NCBI GenBank assembly: GCA_949025205.1
Contig: CARMXJ010000029.1
Coordinates: 1 to 16,430, forward strand
DNA length: 16,430 nt
Source of the DNA: an uncultured Bacilli bacterium
Lineage (GTDB): Bacteria > Bacillota_I > Bacilli_A > RF39 > UBA660
Reading direction: 5' to 3'
The notes beneath the pieces are model-generated. The model worked only from the letters and a program-made list of their open reading frames with translations. It was not told the origin of the DNA and did not search any database. Shown piece after piece: positions 1-5,773 of this stretch (position 1 is the stretch's first letter; each line of letters opens with the position of its first letter). The translations under genes and the position numbers were made by a program.

Positions 1-271
<271 letters not shown>

Positions 272-322
272 ATTTATTTAATTATGAGTACATTATCTTG
301 TTTTTAAAGGACAAAATCCTTT

Positions 323-426
323 ATAGGTGACGATAGCTCAGTGGATACACCTCTTCCCATCCCGAACAGAGAAGTTAAGCACTGAAACGCCGACAATAGT
401 GTAAGCGAAGATAGGAAGTTGCCTAT
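323..426 (+). rRNA. rrf: 5S ribosomal RNA
   Basis: This is the 5S rRNA directly downstream of 23S. The conserved loop text CCCATCCCGAACA and GAAGTTAAGC are at 356-379. A nine-pair terminal helix closes the molecule: 323-331 (ATAGGTGAC) pairs with 418-426 (GTTGCCTAT), including G-U pairs. The helix sets a length of about 104 nt, shorter than the usual 115-120 nt and closer to lengths seen in Mollicutes-like lineages. The order 23S-5S with a ~50 nt AT-rich spacer is the normal operon end; no tRNA gene is seen in the spacer. Confidence 0.93.
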
Positions 427-434
427 TTTTTTTT
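411..434 (+). terminator. Intrinsic terminator at the rRNA operon end
   Basis: The 3' end of 5S can also fold as a local hairpin, ATAGG (411-415) with CCTAT (422-426), followed at once by nine T. This gives a Rho-independent stop for the rRNA operon that overlaps the mature 5S sequence. Confidence 0.6.
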
Positions 435-467
435 GGTTAAAATTAAAATTCGTTTCGAGGTGAGATT

Positions 468-932
468 ATGGATAATGATTTTTCCATACCTTTAAAATCT
501 TTTTCTTTATTCTCTTTGTTTCATACATCAAAAGAGGATTTACAATTTTTAAAAAGCTTATCAAATGATCCAGAACTAATGGAATATATGGATTCACTAA
601 TGTATTATGTAGGAAAGAAACATGCTTACATAATAAAACAAAATGACAAATTCATTGGTTTTTTAAATATTGCAAATGACTCCTATAGGAATAGCAATGA
701 AAATAATAAGGAATTATATATTGTAATTGCAAAAGAGTTTCAAAACCAAGGTTTCGCATCTAAAGTAATTGAAGAAGTTTCAGAATATTTATTTCAAATA
801 GAAGATATTGATAATATTGTTATAGCAGCTTTTAATAAACATATGGTAAGCATTGCAACAAAATTAGGGTGTGATAATACCAATAATGTTATTTTTATTA
901 AAAAAAATCCAAACAAAGTTTTTAAATTGTAG
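468..932 (+). CDS. GNAT-like N-acetyltransferase, substrate unknown
   Basis: A 154-residue protein probably of the GNAT fold, which transfers acetyl from acetyl-CoA to an amine. The best evidence is residues 82-110: a beta strand (ELYIVIA), then the acetyl-CoA pyrophosphate loop QNQGFAS (92-98, pattern Q/RxxGxA), then an amphipathic helix. A beta strand at about 116-121 and the helix with A130-G134 fit the C-terminal half of the fold. The overall pattern is nearest the RimJ/RimL-like branch, but the substrate cannot be named. The SD GAGGTGAG lies 4 nt before the ATG. No clear promoter is seen in the 33 nt after the rRNA terminator, so read-through from the rRNA operon may contribute. It is unrelated in position to the second acetyltransferase, rimI. 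Confidence 0.7.
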   Translation: MDNDFSIPLKSFSLFSLFHTSKEDLQFLKSLSNDPELMEYMDSLMYYVGKKHAYIIKQNDKFIGFLNIANDSYRNSNENNKELYIVIAKEFQNQGFASKVIEEVSEYLFQIEDIDNIVIAAFNKHMVSIATKLGCDNTNNVIFIKKNPNKVFKL

Positions 933-937
933 TTTTA

Positions 938-946
938 TGATATAAT
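938..946 (+). promoter_or_regulatory. Extended -10 promoter for the PH-domain gene
   Basis: TGATATAAT is a perfect extended -10 element (TGn-TATAAT) 30 nt before the ATG at 977. No good -35 hexamer lies 17 nt upstream, as is common when the TG extension is present. Confidence 0.65.
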
Positions 947-976
947 GAAATAAATATATACAAAGGTGGTAGTAGT

Positions 977-1420
977 ATGGGGTATATAAAATATAGAGCG
1001 GTAACCAAACCCTTTAATTTTTCAAAAGCAATCGAAGCAAAAGAACTTCCTGCTTATGTCAAACAATATATTAGAGAAGAGCAAATATTGTGTTCTTATA
1101 AAACCAGTAGAGACCATGGAATATTCACTGATAAAAAGATCGTATTATTTGATAATTATGATAAAAGAAAACAAATATATACGATACCTTATAAATCTAT
1201 TTCCACTTTATCCGTAATATTTGATGAAAAAAGTGCAGAATTAAGTTTATTTTTAAATTCTGGATATCCAGTTCGATTAAAGTTTATTAATATGACAGGA
1301 GAAGATAAATTGCGCTTACGTATTTTATATACGTGCATTAATCGTTTAGTAAATGACCAAGAGCCACTTAAGATGGATATGGATAGATTACTTAAAAATG
1401 ACATTAGTCTTTCCAATTGA
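977..1420 (+). CDS. Bacterial PH-domain protein (bPH_1-like)
   Basis: A 147-residue soluble protein with no signal peptide or membrane segment. Residues about 35-105 match a bacterial pleckstrin-homology domain: EEQIL, then HGIFTDKKIVLFD (47-59), then YTIPYKSISTL (69-79), then alternating strands ending in YPVRLKF. The 'fTdkkivlfD...siPYksI' pattern is typical of PF08000-like bPH_1 domains. These domains are widespread in Bacillota and mostly of unknown function, so no partner or ligand is claimed. The SD AAAGGTGG lies upstream of the ATG. The gene has its own extended -10 promoter and a following A/T-rich hairpin, so it appears monocistronic. It ends in TGA, evidence for the standard code. 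Confidence 0.72.
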   Translation: MGYIKYRAVTKPFNFSKAIEAKELPAYVKQYIREEQILCSYKTSRDHGIFTDKKIVLFDNYDKRKQIYTIPYKSISTLSVIFDEKSAELSLFLNSGYPVRLKFINMTGEDKLRLRILYTCINRLVNDQEPLKMDMDRLLKNDISLSN

Positions 1421-1449
1421 AATAGAAATACAACAATAGTTCTATTTTT
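1420..1449 (+). terminator. A/T-rich intrinsic terminator after the PH-domain gene
   Basis: AAATAGAA (1420-1427) pairs with TTCTATTT (1440-1447) around a 12-nt loop and runs into T's. The stem holds one G-C pair, so it is weak but well placed, starting on the last base of the stop codon. Confidence 0.4.
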
Positions 1450-1501
1450 AAATGTAGTATTAAAGAAGTAGAATAAAACAAAAAAAACGAAAATTTTATT
1501 T

Positions 1502-1535
1502 TGTCCTTTATTTGTCAAATAAATTCATATATAAT
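1502..1535 (+). promoter_or_regulatory. Promoter region of the DUF2974 gene with tandem TGTC motif
   Basis: A perfect -10 TATAAT lies at 1530-1535. Upstream, TGTCCT (1502-1507) and TGTCAA (1513-1518) are repeated with an 11-nt period. The T-TGTCA at 1512-1517 is only 12 nt from the -10, too close for a normal -35. The pair may be an operator or activator site rather than a core element. Confidence 0.4.
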
Positions 1536-1557
1536 AAACGGGTAAAGGAGTATTTTT

Positions 1558-2682
1558 ATGGCGAATATTAAAGATTATTTAAAATGGCGAGGAGATTTAT
1601 CTTTTAAAGTAAGTCCGTTTAATGAAGTGGATAACTTAATCCTTTCTGAGATATCTTATTTAAATTTAGATGGTATTATAAAAGAAAAGAATATAACCAT
1701 TCATAACGCCATTGAAAAGTATTTAAATAAATATGACGAAAAAGCCATATTATCGCAATTTCCATTAAGTAAAAATCCTATTTCTTTTTTTAAAAATGTA
1801 AAAGATTCCAATCGCTTTGGCTCTTTAAAAATAAGGCACTATATAAATAAGGTTTCTAAAAAAGAAGAAAAACAATTTTCGGCGATGATAATCAAACTAA
1901 ATTACAATACTGTATACGTTGCATTTAAAGGAACAGATAGTACGTTAATTGGTTGGAAAGAGGACTTCAATATGAGTTTCATGAATGAAGTGCCTTCTCA
2001 ATTGGAAGCAGTGGCATACTTAAATAAACACATTCACTTTTTAAATCATAAAATATACATTGGAGGACATTCTAAAGGAGGGAATTTAGCAGTTTACGCT
2101 GCTGTGAATTGTAAAAAACATATTCAAAGAAAAATAAAAAATGTATTTAATAACGATGGACCTGGTTTTTTAGACGAATTTATGTTTTTACCAAACTACA
2201 ATAAAATTTTATCCAAAATCGTTACAACGATACCTGAAACTTCTATTATTGGCATGCTTTTAAATCATAAGGAAGAATACAAAGTCGTAAAAAGTACAGC
2301 TTTAGGAATATGGCAACATGATTGCCTTTCTTGGGAAGTAGCAAAAGACCATTTTGTAACGCTCAAAGAAGTAAATGAAACAAGTAGTAAAATACGAAAG
2401 ACCATTACGGATTGGCTCCAAAATATTGATAAAAAACAAAGAGAAATATTTATTAATACTTTATTTAAAATTCTTGAAAATAACAAAATAGAAACAGTAG
2501 AAGACATAGCAAAATTAAAGCTTCGCAAAATACCAGGGTTAGTAAGAGAATTTACACGAATTGATGAAGAAACACGAAAAATAATGATGGAACTTTTAAA
2601 AGAATTAATGCGAGAGGCCAATAAAAATTTTGACAAAAAAACTATCTTTTATGGACTTCGTCATGTAAATAAAAAAGAATAA
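1558..2682 (+). CDS. DUF2974 (Mbeg1-like) alpha/beta-hydrolase
   Basis: A 374-residue cytosolic protein of the DUF2974 family (PF11187), related to class 3 lipases. The core is clear: a strand with an oxyanion-type segment, VYVAFKGTDSTLIGWKEDFNM (119-139), then the nucleophile elbow GHSKGGNLA (170-178) with Ser172, then NNDGPGF (198-204) after the next strand. A histidine in the motif QHDCLSWEV (near residue 258) is a candidate third catalytic residue. Family members are predicted hydrolases of unknown substrate, so lipase activity is inference. The C-terminal ~100 residues are helical, charged and variable. The SD AAAGGAG lies upstream of the ATG at 1558. Its own promoter region is upstream, and the t6A operon starts from a separate promoter downstream, so it stands alone. 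Confidence 0.85.
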   Translation: MANIKDYLKWRGDLSFKVSPFNEVDNLILSEISYLNLDGIIKEKNITIHNAIEKYLNKYDEKAILSQFPLSKNPISFFKNVKDSNRFGSLKIRHYINKVSKKEEKQFSAMIIKLNYNTVYVAFKGTDSTLIGWKEDFNMSFMNEVPSQLEAVAYLNKHIHFLNHKIYIGGHSKGGNLAVYAAVNCKKHIQRKIKNVFNNDGPGFLDEFMFLPNYNKILSKIVTTIPETSIIGMLLNHKEEYKVVKSTALGIWQHDCLSWEVAKDHFVTLKEVNETSSKIRKTITDWLQNIDKKQREIFINTLFKILENNKIETVEDIAKLKLRKIPGLVREFTRIDEETRKIMMELLKELMREANKNFDKKTIFYGLRHVNKKE

Positions 2683-2712
2683 TAAATAAATTGTCAAACA
2701 AAGCATTAAAGA

Positions 2713-2742
2713 TTGAATTAAATATTTGTCCTTTGCTATAAT
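2713..2742 (+). promoter_or_regulatory. Promoter of the t6A operon (tsaE)
   Basis: The -35 TTGAAT (2713-2718) and -10 TATAAT (2737-2742) have an 18-nt spacer. The -10 carries the TGn extension (TGC at 2734-2736). The spacing gives a short leader before the tsaE SD at 2749. Confidence 0.7.
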
Positions 2743-2759
2743 AAAAATAGGTGATTAGT

Positions 2760-3212
2760 ATGGATTATAAATTCACATCAAGAAGTGAAGAAGATACTTT
2801 AGAATTAGCACAAAATATAGAAAGTGAAAAATTTCCCAATATGGTCATTTGCCTAGATGGAGAATTAGGAAGTGGAAAAACTGTTTTTGTAAAAGGCTTT
2901 GCTAGTGCCTTAGGAATTGAAGACAATGTAACTTCTCCAACATTTACTTTAGTAAAAGAATATCCAAATGGAGAACTACCATTATACCACATGGATGTAT
3001 ATCGCTTGGAAGGGTCTTGTGATACCGTTGGATTTGATGAATACTTTAATAAAGGTGGCGTATCTATAGTAGAATGGTCTGATTTAATATGCGACTGTCT
3101 ACCAGAAGAAAGATTAACGATTCATTTTAAAGTGATTGATGAAAATACAAGAGTACTTGTTTTTGAACCATCTGGAAAACAATATGAAGATTTATGCAAT
3201 AGTGTGTTATAA
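2760..3212 (+). CDS. tsaE: tRNA t6A biosynthesis ATPase TsaE
   Basis: TsaE is the P-loop ATPase that works with TsaB and TsaD to install threonylcarbamoyl on A37 of ANN-decoding tRNAs. The Walker A motif GELGSGKT is at 34-41. The family block TSPTFTLVKEY follows around 60-70, then HMDVYRL, and the acidic SIVEWSDLI, all diagnostic of the family. At 150 residues the length is normal. A longer start at GTG 2751 is possible but rejected: that GTG lies inside the SD AGGTGA (2749-2754), which is 5 nt before the ATG at 2760. It is first of four genes in the order tsaE-tsaB-rimI-tsaD, the arrangement known from Bacillus (ydiB-ydiE). Confidence 0.95.
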   Translation: MDYKFTSRSEEDTLELAQNIESEKFPNMVICLDGELGSGKTVFVKGFASALGIEDNVTSPTFTLVKEYPNGELPLYHMDVYRLEGSCDTVGFDEYFNKGGVSIVEWSDLICDCLPEERLTIHFKVIDENTRVLVFEPSGKQYEDLCNSVL

Positions 3213-3233
3213 TAGAGGCTCGAATACGAGTTT
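3205..3233 (+). promoter_or_regulatory. Possible internal promoter and hairpin before tsaB
   Basis: TGTTATAAT (3205-3213) is a perfect extended -10 overlapping the tsaE stop codon. Just after it, AGGCTCG (3216-3222) pairs with CGAGTTT (3227-3233, with G-U pairs) and runs into T's. This is either a weak terminator that lowers read-through from tsaE or an early hairpin in a transcript starting at the internal promoter. Confidence 0.4.
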
Positions 3234-3267
3234 TTTTGTGCAAAACTATTTAGAAAGGATGATTTAG

Positions 3268-3834
3268 ATGTACACATTATATATAGATACGCACAGCAAT
3301 AAGATTACAATGATACTTTATAAAGAGAAAAAGATTCTTTATAAAAGAGAGGAAAATACCAGTTCAAATCATAGCGAAAATACAATGCCGATATTAATGG
3401 AAGTATTAAAAAAAGCAAATATAGAAACAACGGATTTAAATGAAATCATCGTTGTAAATGGTCCTGGTTCTTTTACAGGTATTCGAATTGGAGTTACAAT
3501 TGCCAAAACCCTAGCTTATACTGTAAATATTCCAATTAAAGTAATGTCAAGTTTACTAATTAAAGCCGTATCCTTTACACATGAAGAAGTAACCATTGTC
3601 GAACGAGAAAAAAATGGCGTATTTTTAGGAACTTTTGATAAAGAAAACAATTTAATTGGAGAATATAAATATCTATCTAATAAAGAATACAGAGATTTAG
3701 ATAACAAAAAGAATGTAAAAGAAGAAGTAAAACTAGACTATTTACAAATTCTAAACTTTGCAAACAATCTAGAAAGTATACATCCTCATGCTGTAAACCC
3801 TTTGTATGTAAAAAAAATAGAGGTTCAAAAATGA
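3268..3834 (+). CDS. tsaB: tRNA t6A biosynthesis protein TsaB (short form)
   Basis: TsaB is the inactive ASKHA-fold paralogue that dimerises with TsaD and is required for t6A synthesis. The N-terminus MYTLYIDTHSNKITM fits the first strand of the fold (the 'LxIDTS' position). Residues about 63-82 carry the diagnostic block VNGPGSFTGIRIGVTIAKTL. The protein is 188 residues, shorter than the usual ~215-235. Loss is in the C-terminal half, where sequence is lysine-rich and poorly conserved, while the TsaD-contacting N-terminal domain looks complete. The SD AAAGGATG precedes the ATG. The stop overlaps the rimI start (ATGA at 3831-3834), so translation is coupled. Confidence 0.92.
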   Translation: MYTLYIDTHSNKITMILYKEKKILYKREENTSSNHSENTMPILMEVLKKANIETTDLNEIIVVNGPGSFTGIRIGVTIAKTLAYTVNIPIKVMSSLLIKAVSFTHEEVTIVEREKNGVFLGTFDKENNLIGEYKYLSNKEYRDLDNKKNVKEEVKLDYLQILNFANNLESIHPHAVNPLYVKKIEVQK

Positions 3835-4259
3835 TACGTTATTTTAAAATAGAAGATATAGAAAAGATAAACGAATTAGGAAATAAAATTACTTCTAATT
3901 TTTCCAAGACAAACGATTTAGAAAAAATAAAGGAAGACAAATTCACAAAAATTTTAGTATATGAAACAGAAAATAGAGTTGTAGCCTTTTTAATGTATAC
4001 AGAATTAGAGGAAACCATCGATATCAATGATATTTTTGTGGAAGAAGAGTATCGAAGAAAAAACATCGCCAGTTGTTTACTGGATTACATGATAAGTGAA
4101 TTAAAAAGTAGCATAAAGTTAATAACGTTAGAAGTAAGAAAAAGCAATACAAAAGCGATTCAGCTTTATGAGAAATTTGGATTTTCCATTTACCATACGC
4201 GAAAAGATTATTACGGTACAGAAGATGCTTATTTAATGGGAAGGAGTATAGAAAGATGA
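3831..4259 (+). CDS. rimI: Ribosomal protein bS18-alanine N-acetyltransferase RimI
   Basis: A 142-residue GNAT enzyme whose family acetylates the N-terminal alanine of ribosomal protein S18. The order of motifs is right: strand DINDIFVEEEYRRKNIASCLLDYM (64-87), LITLEVRKSNTKAIQLYEKFGF (98-119), then YY-GTEDAYLM. The NxxAixLYxKfGF segment with Tyr113 is typical of RimI. The acetyl-CoA loop reads RRKNIA (75-80), with Asn where most members have Gly (RxxGxA/G). Position between tsaB and tsaD is the classic arrangement and supports RimI over a generic GNAT. The start overlaps tsaB by four bases and the stop overlaps tsaD by four. Confidence 0.85.
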   Translation: MIRYFKIEDIEKINELGNKITSNFSKTNDLEKIKEDKFTKILVYETENRVVAFLMYTELEETIDINDIFVEEEYRRKNIASCLLDYMISELKSSIKLITLEVRKSNTKAIQLYEKFGFSIYHTRKDYYGTEDAYLMGRSIER

Positions 4260-5263
4260 AAGATGTTTATATTTTGGCAATAGAGTCTTCATGCGATGAA
4301 ACAAGCATGGCCATTGTAAAAAACGGGACAGAAGTAGATTCTTTTACGGTGTTAACGCAAATGGATACCCATGCTAGATATGGAGGAGTTGTTCCTGAAA
4401 TTGCCTCTCGTATGCATACAGAAAATATTACCATGGTTTTAGAAGAAACAATGAAAAAGAGTAGCATTACAATAGAAGAGGTAGATGCCATCGCCGTTAC
4501 TTATGCACCAGGATTATTGGGGAGCTTACTAGTCGGGGTAGAATTTGCTAAAATCCTTGCACTTGTGTATAAAAAGCCTTTAATTGCAGTAAATCATACC
4601 ATAGGACATATTTATGCCAATAACATTGATAACAAGCTAGAATTTCCTTTGCTTGCTTTAGTCGTAAGTGGAGGACACACCGATTTAATTGAAATGGAAG
4701 CAGATTATGAATTCAAAATATTAGGAAGCACACTAGATGATGCAGTAGGAGAATGTTACGACAAAGTAGCAAGAGTACTAGATTTAAAATATCCAGGAGG
4801 CCCAAATGTAGAAAAATTAGCATTACTAGGGAAAAACACGTATCCCATGCCAAAACCTGTAAACGATAATACTTATAATTTTAGTTTTAGTGGTTTAAAA
4901 AGTGCAGTAATCAATTTAGTACATAACGAACATCAAAGAAAAAAAGAAATAAGAAAAGAAGATTTAGCTTGTAGCTTTCAAACGGCAGCGGTTGATGAAC
5001 TAACAAGAAAAGTAGAATTAGCTCTTCAAAATACCCACATCAAATCTCTAATTGTTGCTGGAGGTGTTTCAGCAAGTGGTTACTTACGTGAAGAAATTAA
5101 AAAAGTAGCAGACAAATACCAAGTAAAAGTAAATATTCCAGAAAAAAAGTATTGTACAGACAATGCTGCGATGATTGGAGCTGCTGCCTATCCTTTGTTT
5201 TTAGAGCAAAAATTTGCAGACTTCAACTTAAATGCCTCAAGCCAAGGAACGATTGTAGAATAA
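4256..5263 (+). CDS. tsaD: tRNA N6-threonylcarbamoyladenosine transferase TsaD
   Basis: TsaD is the catalytic subunit that transfers the threonylcarbamoyl group from TC-AMP to tRNA A37. At 335 residues it is full length. The first ATP-binding block ESSCDET is at 10-16. HARYGGVVPEIASRMH follows at 39-54. The iron-binding HxxxH is HTIGH (114-118). The phosphate loop VSGGHTDL is at 137-144, then DDAVGECYDKVAR, FSFSGLKSAV, and the C-terminal DNAAMIGAAAY. All landmark residues are present, so the enzyme should be active. It is the last gene of the operon, overlapping rimI by ATGA. No terminator lies in the first 100 nt after its stop; the first strong plus-strand hairpin is at 5397-5434. Confidence 0.97.
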   Translation: MKDVYILAIESSCDETSMAIVKNGTEVDSFTVLTQMDTHARYGGVVPEIASRMHTENITMVLEETMKKSSITIEEVDAIAVTYAPGLLGSLLVGVEFAKILALVYKKPLIAVNHTIGHIYANNIDNKLEFPLLALVVSGGHTDLIEMEADYEFKILGSTLDDAVGECYDKVARVLDLKYPGGPNVEKLALLGKNTYPMPKPVNDNTYNFSFSGLKSAVINLVHNEHQRKKEIRKEDLACSFQTAAVDELTRKVELALQNTHIKSLIVAGGVSASGYLREEIKKVADKYQVKVNIPEKKYCTDNAAMIGAAAYPLFLEQKFADFNLNASSQGTIVE

Positions 5264-5281
5264 ATTTTAGAGAAAAAGAAC

Positions 5282-5310
5282 TTGTCAAAAGCGACTTTTT
5301 ATGTTAGCAT
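5282..5310 (+). promoter_or_regulatory. Plus-strand promoter for a candidate antisense RNA
   Basis: The -35 TTGTCA (5282-5287) is exactly 17 nt from the -10 TAGCAT (5305-5310), which has a TG extension (TGT at 5302-5304). It starts 19 nt after the tsaD stop and would launch a transcript at about 5317 that ends at the terminator at 5434. No plus-strand ORF with a ribosome site follows within that span. Confidence 0.5.
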
Positions 5311-5334
5311 GAATATGTCAAGGGAACTTGCATA

Positions 5335-5381
5335 AAATAAAAAAGGGAAATACCTAACTTTCGCGAGTTGAGTACTTACCC
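5335..5381 (-). terminator. Minus-strand intrinsic terminator of the small-peptide gene
   Basis: Read on the minus strand, GGGTAAGTACTCAACT (5381 to 5366) pairs imperfectly with AGTTAGGTATTTCCC (5359 to 5345). It is followed by six T, one A and four T (5344 to 5334). The stem has three G-C closing pairs, one bulge and two unpaired positions. It lies 44 nt beyond the peptide stop codon and gives that gene its own transcript end. Confidence 0.55.
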
Positions 5382-5396
5382 AAAGTTAATTGTTTA

Positions 5397-5434
5397 AGTA
5401 CTTAATCTATTTGCAGATTGAGTACTATTTTTTT
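5397..5434 (+). terminator. Strong plus-strand intrinsic terminator
   Basis: AGTACTTAATCT (5397-5408) pairs with AGATTGAGTACT (5415-5426) over 12 bp with one G-U, around a 6-nt loop, followed by A and seven T. It would end the candidate antisense RNA and any read-through from tsaD. An earlier segment, TGAGTACTTA (5369-5378), could pair with TAAGTACTTA in the first arm and so compete with this stem. Confidence 0.8.
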
Positions 5435-5514
5435 ATACATAGAATCATTAAAGAGACTATTAATAAAAGGATAATTAATATTAGAAATGAGATTAATAAA
5501 TCTTTTTTCTTCAT
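5425..5514 (-). CDS. 29-residue single-span membrane peptide, candidate type I toxin
   Basis: A small ORF read from ATG at 5514 to TAG at 5425. It starts MKKKDLL, runs through an unbroken stretch of L/I/V/F/M with two Ser (residues 6-27, with Cys26), and ends IKK. That is one transmembrane helix with lysines at both ends, the build of membrane-acting type I toxins (Fst, BsrE, TxpA classes), though I see no sequence match to a named family. The SD AAAGGAGG (5532 to 5525) is 10 nt before the ATG. The promoter is at 5607-5579 and the terminator at 5381-5335, so it is a complete gene. A convergent RNA overlaps its 3' end. The peptide-toxin role is inference; a membrane regulatory peptide is the alternative. 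Confidence 0.6.
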   Translation of the reverse strand: MKKKDLLISFLILIILLLIVSLMILCIKK

Positions 5515-5523
5515 AAATATCAA

Positions 5524-5547
5524 GCCTCCTTTCACAAGAAAGTTGGC
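5524..5547 (-). promoter_or_regulatory. Hairpin hiding the SD of the small peptide
   Basis: On the minus strand GCC (5547-5545) pairs with GGC (5526-5524), and CTTTC (5542-5538) with GAAAG (5533-5529), around a TTGT loop and a 2x2 internal loop. The SD AAAGGAGG lies inside this hairpin. The outer GCC belongs to the inverted-repeat arm, so pairing of that arm with the mRNA 3' end would change access to the SD. Type I toxin mRNAs often fold this way. Confidence 0.45.
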
Positions 5548-5578
5548 AAGTACTCAACAGTTAGTATTTCCTAATGAA

Positions 5579-5607
5579 ATTATATAATATTAAAATTTAT
5601 TTAACAA
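5579..5607 (-). promoter_or_regulatory. Minus-strand promoter of the small-peptide gene
   Basis: The -35 TTGTTA (5607 to 5602) and a perfect -10 TATAAT (5584 to 5579) have exactly 17 nt between them. The predicted start is at about 5572, which is the first base of the inverted-repeat arm. Confidence 0.65.
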
Positions 5608-5645
5608 GAAAATAAAGAAATATTTAAAAAGTTTGATATTGAATT

Positions 5646-5654
5646 TGATATAAA
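5646..5654 (+). promoter_or_regulatory. Possible promoter of the ABC-F leader
   Basis: TGATATAAA is an extended -10 (5 of 6 in the hexamer) about 128 nt before the ABC-F start. No good -35 is spaced 17 nt upstream. It is the best plus-strand candidate between the terminator at 5434 and the upstream ORF at 5712. Confidence 0.35.
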
Positions 5655-5711
5655 TGATGAAAAATTGAAAATGGTAAGTTATCTAAAAAATAGAAATAAA
5701 GAGGTGAAAAC

Positions 5712-5732
5712 ATGAAAATAACAAATAAATAA
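5712..5732 (+). CDS. Six-codon upstream ORF (MKITNK) in the ABC-F leader
   Basis: ATG AAA ATA ACA AAT AAA TAA, preceded by the SD GAGGTG (5701-5706) five nt before the ATG. The ribosome site is as good as that of real genes here, so the ORF is probably translated. Its stop codon is 4 nt before the first leader hairpin, so a ribosome at the stop would cover that hairpin's 5' arm. Short leader peptides of this kind control ABC-F and erm resistance genes by drug-dependent stalling. Confidence 0.5.
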   Translation: MKITNK

Positions 5733-5736
5733 GTCC

Positions 5737-5773
5737 GGCATAAACTCTAATTATGCCAAAAAGGAGGCATAAT
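5737..5773 (+). promoter_or_regulatory. Two mutually exclusive hairpins controlling the ABC-F SD
   Basis: Segment A GGCATAA (5737-5743) pairs with B TTATGCC (5751-5757) over 7 bp around a 7-nt loop. B, extended as ATTATGCC (5750-5757), also pairs perfectly with C GGCATAAT (5766-5773) over 8 bp. C contains the last GG of the SD AAGGAGG (5761-5767) and the whole spacer up to the ATG at 5774, and the rest of the SD sits in the loop. Thus A:B leaves the start site open and B:C closes it. Together with the upstream ORF this has the form of a translation attenuator. Confidence 0.6.

Larger units (their letters stand above)
5317..5434 (+). ncRNA. Candidate antisense (type I antitoxin) RNA
   Basis: This is a predicted ~118-nt RNA from the promoter at 5282-5310 to the hairpin at 5397-5434. 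It contains no convincing ORF. It is fully complementary to the 3' end of the minus-strand mRNA encoding the small hydrophobic peptide, covering the whole 3' UTR and the last codons. Its U-tract (5428-5434) is the complement of the peptide's terminal lysine codons. The 3'-overlap geometry is that of known type I pairs such as txpA/RatA and bsrG/SR4. The RNA ends are estimated from promoter and terminator positions. Confidence 0.45.
5345..5572. repeat. Inverted repeat pair bracketing the small-peptide gene
   Basis: The 37-nt arm at 5345-5381 (GGGAAATACCTAACT ... GTTGAGTACTTACCC) recurs in inverted orientation at 5545-5572 (minus strand AGGAAATACTAACTG, TTGAGTACTTGCC). The copies differ by a few bases and a short insertion (TTCGCGA-like) in the first. 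AGTACT occurs four times in 184 nt (5371, 5397, 5421 and 5549). The copies fall at the 3' end and the very 5' end of the predicted toxin mRNA, which could therefore pair end to end. Terminal repeats of a tiny mobile element are the alternative; no transposase or clear target duplication is seen. Confidence 0.6.

Noticed and set aside
331..345. tRNA-like text (TAGCTCAGTGG) after the 23S gene
   Set aside because: It resembles a tRNA D-arm but lies inside the 5S rRNA; no acceptor stem, anticodon arm or T-arm follows.
2751..2759. GTG start adding three residues to TsaE
   Set aside because: The GTG is part of the SD AGGTGA for the ATG at 2760.
5345..5572. Miniature inverted-repeat transposable element
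   Set aside because: The arms are imperfect and also act as transcript ends, and no target duplication or second copy is visible in the window. A genome-wide copy search would settle it.
5390..5587. 65-codon plus-strand ORF after tsaD
   Set aside because: It runs through the strong terminator at 5397-5434 and has no SD. Its text is the antisense of the minus-strand small-peptide gene and its promoter.
5605..5715. Open plus-strand frame of ~36 codons (…KKFDIEFDINDEKLK…) ending at the uORF start
   Set aside because: It looks protein-like and its TGA overlaps the uORF ATG, but it has no start codon with an SD and begins after an in-frame stop. It may be a remnant of a lost gene; not enough to annotate.
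5753..5773. ATG start adding seven residues to the ABC-F protein
   Set aside because: No SD precedes it and it lies within the leader hairpin arm B; the ATG at 5774 has a perfect SD.
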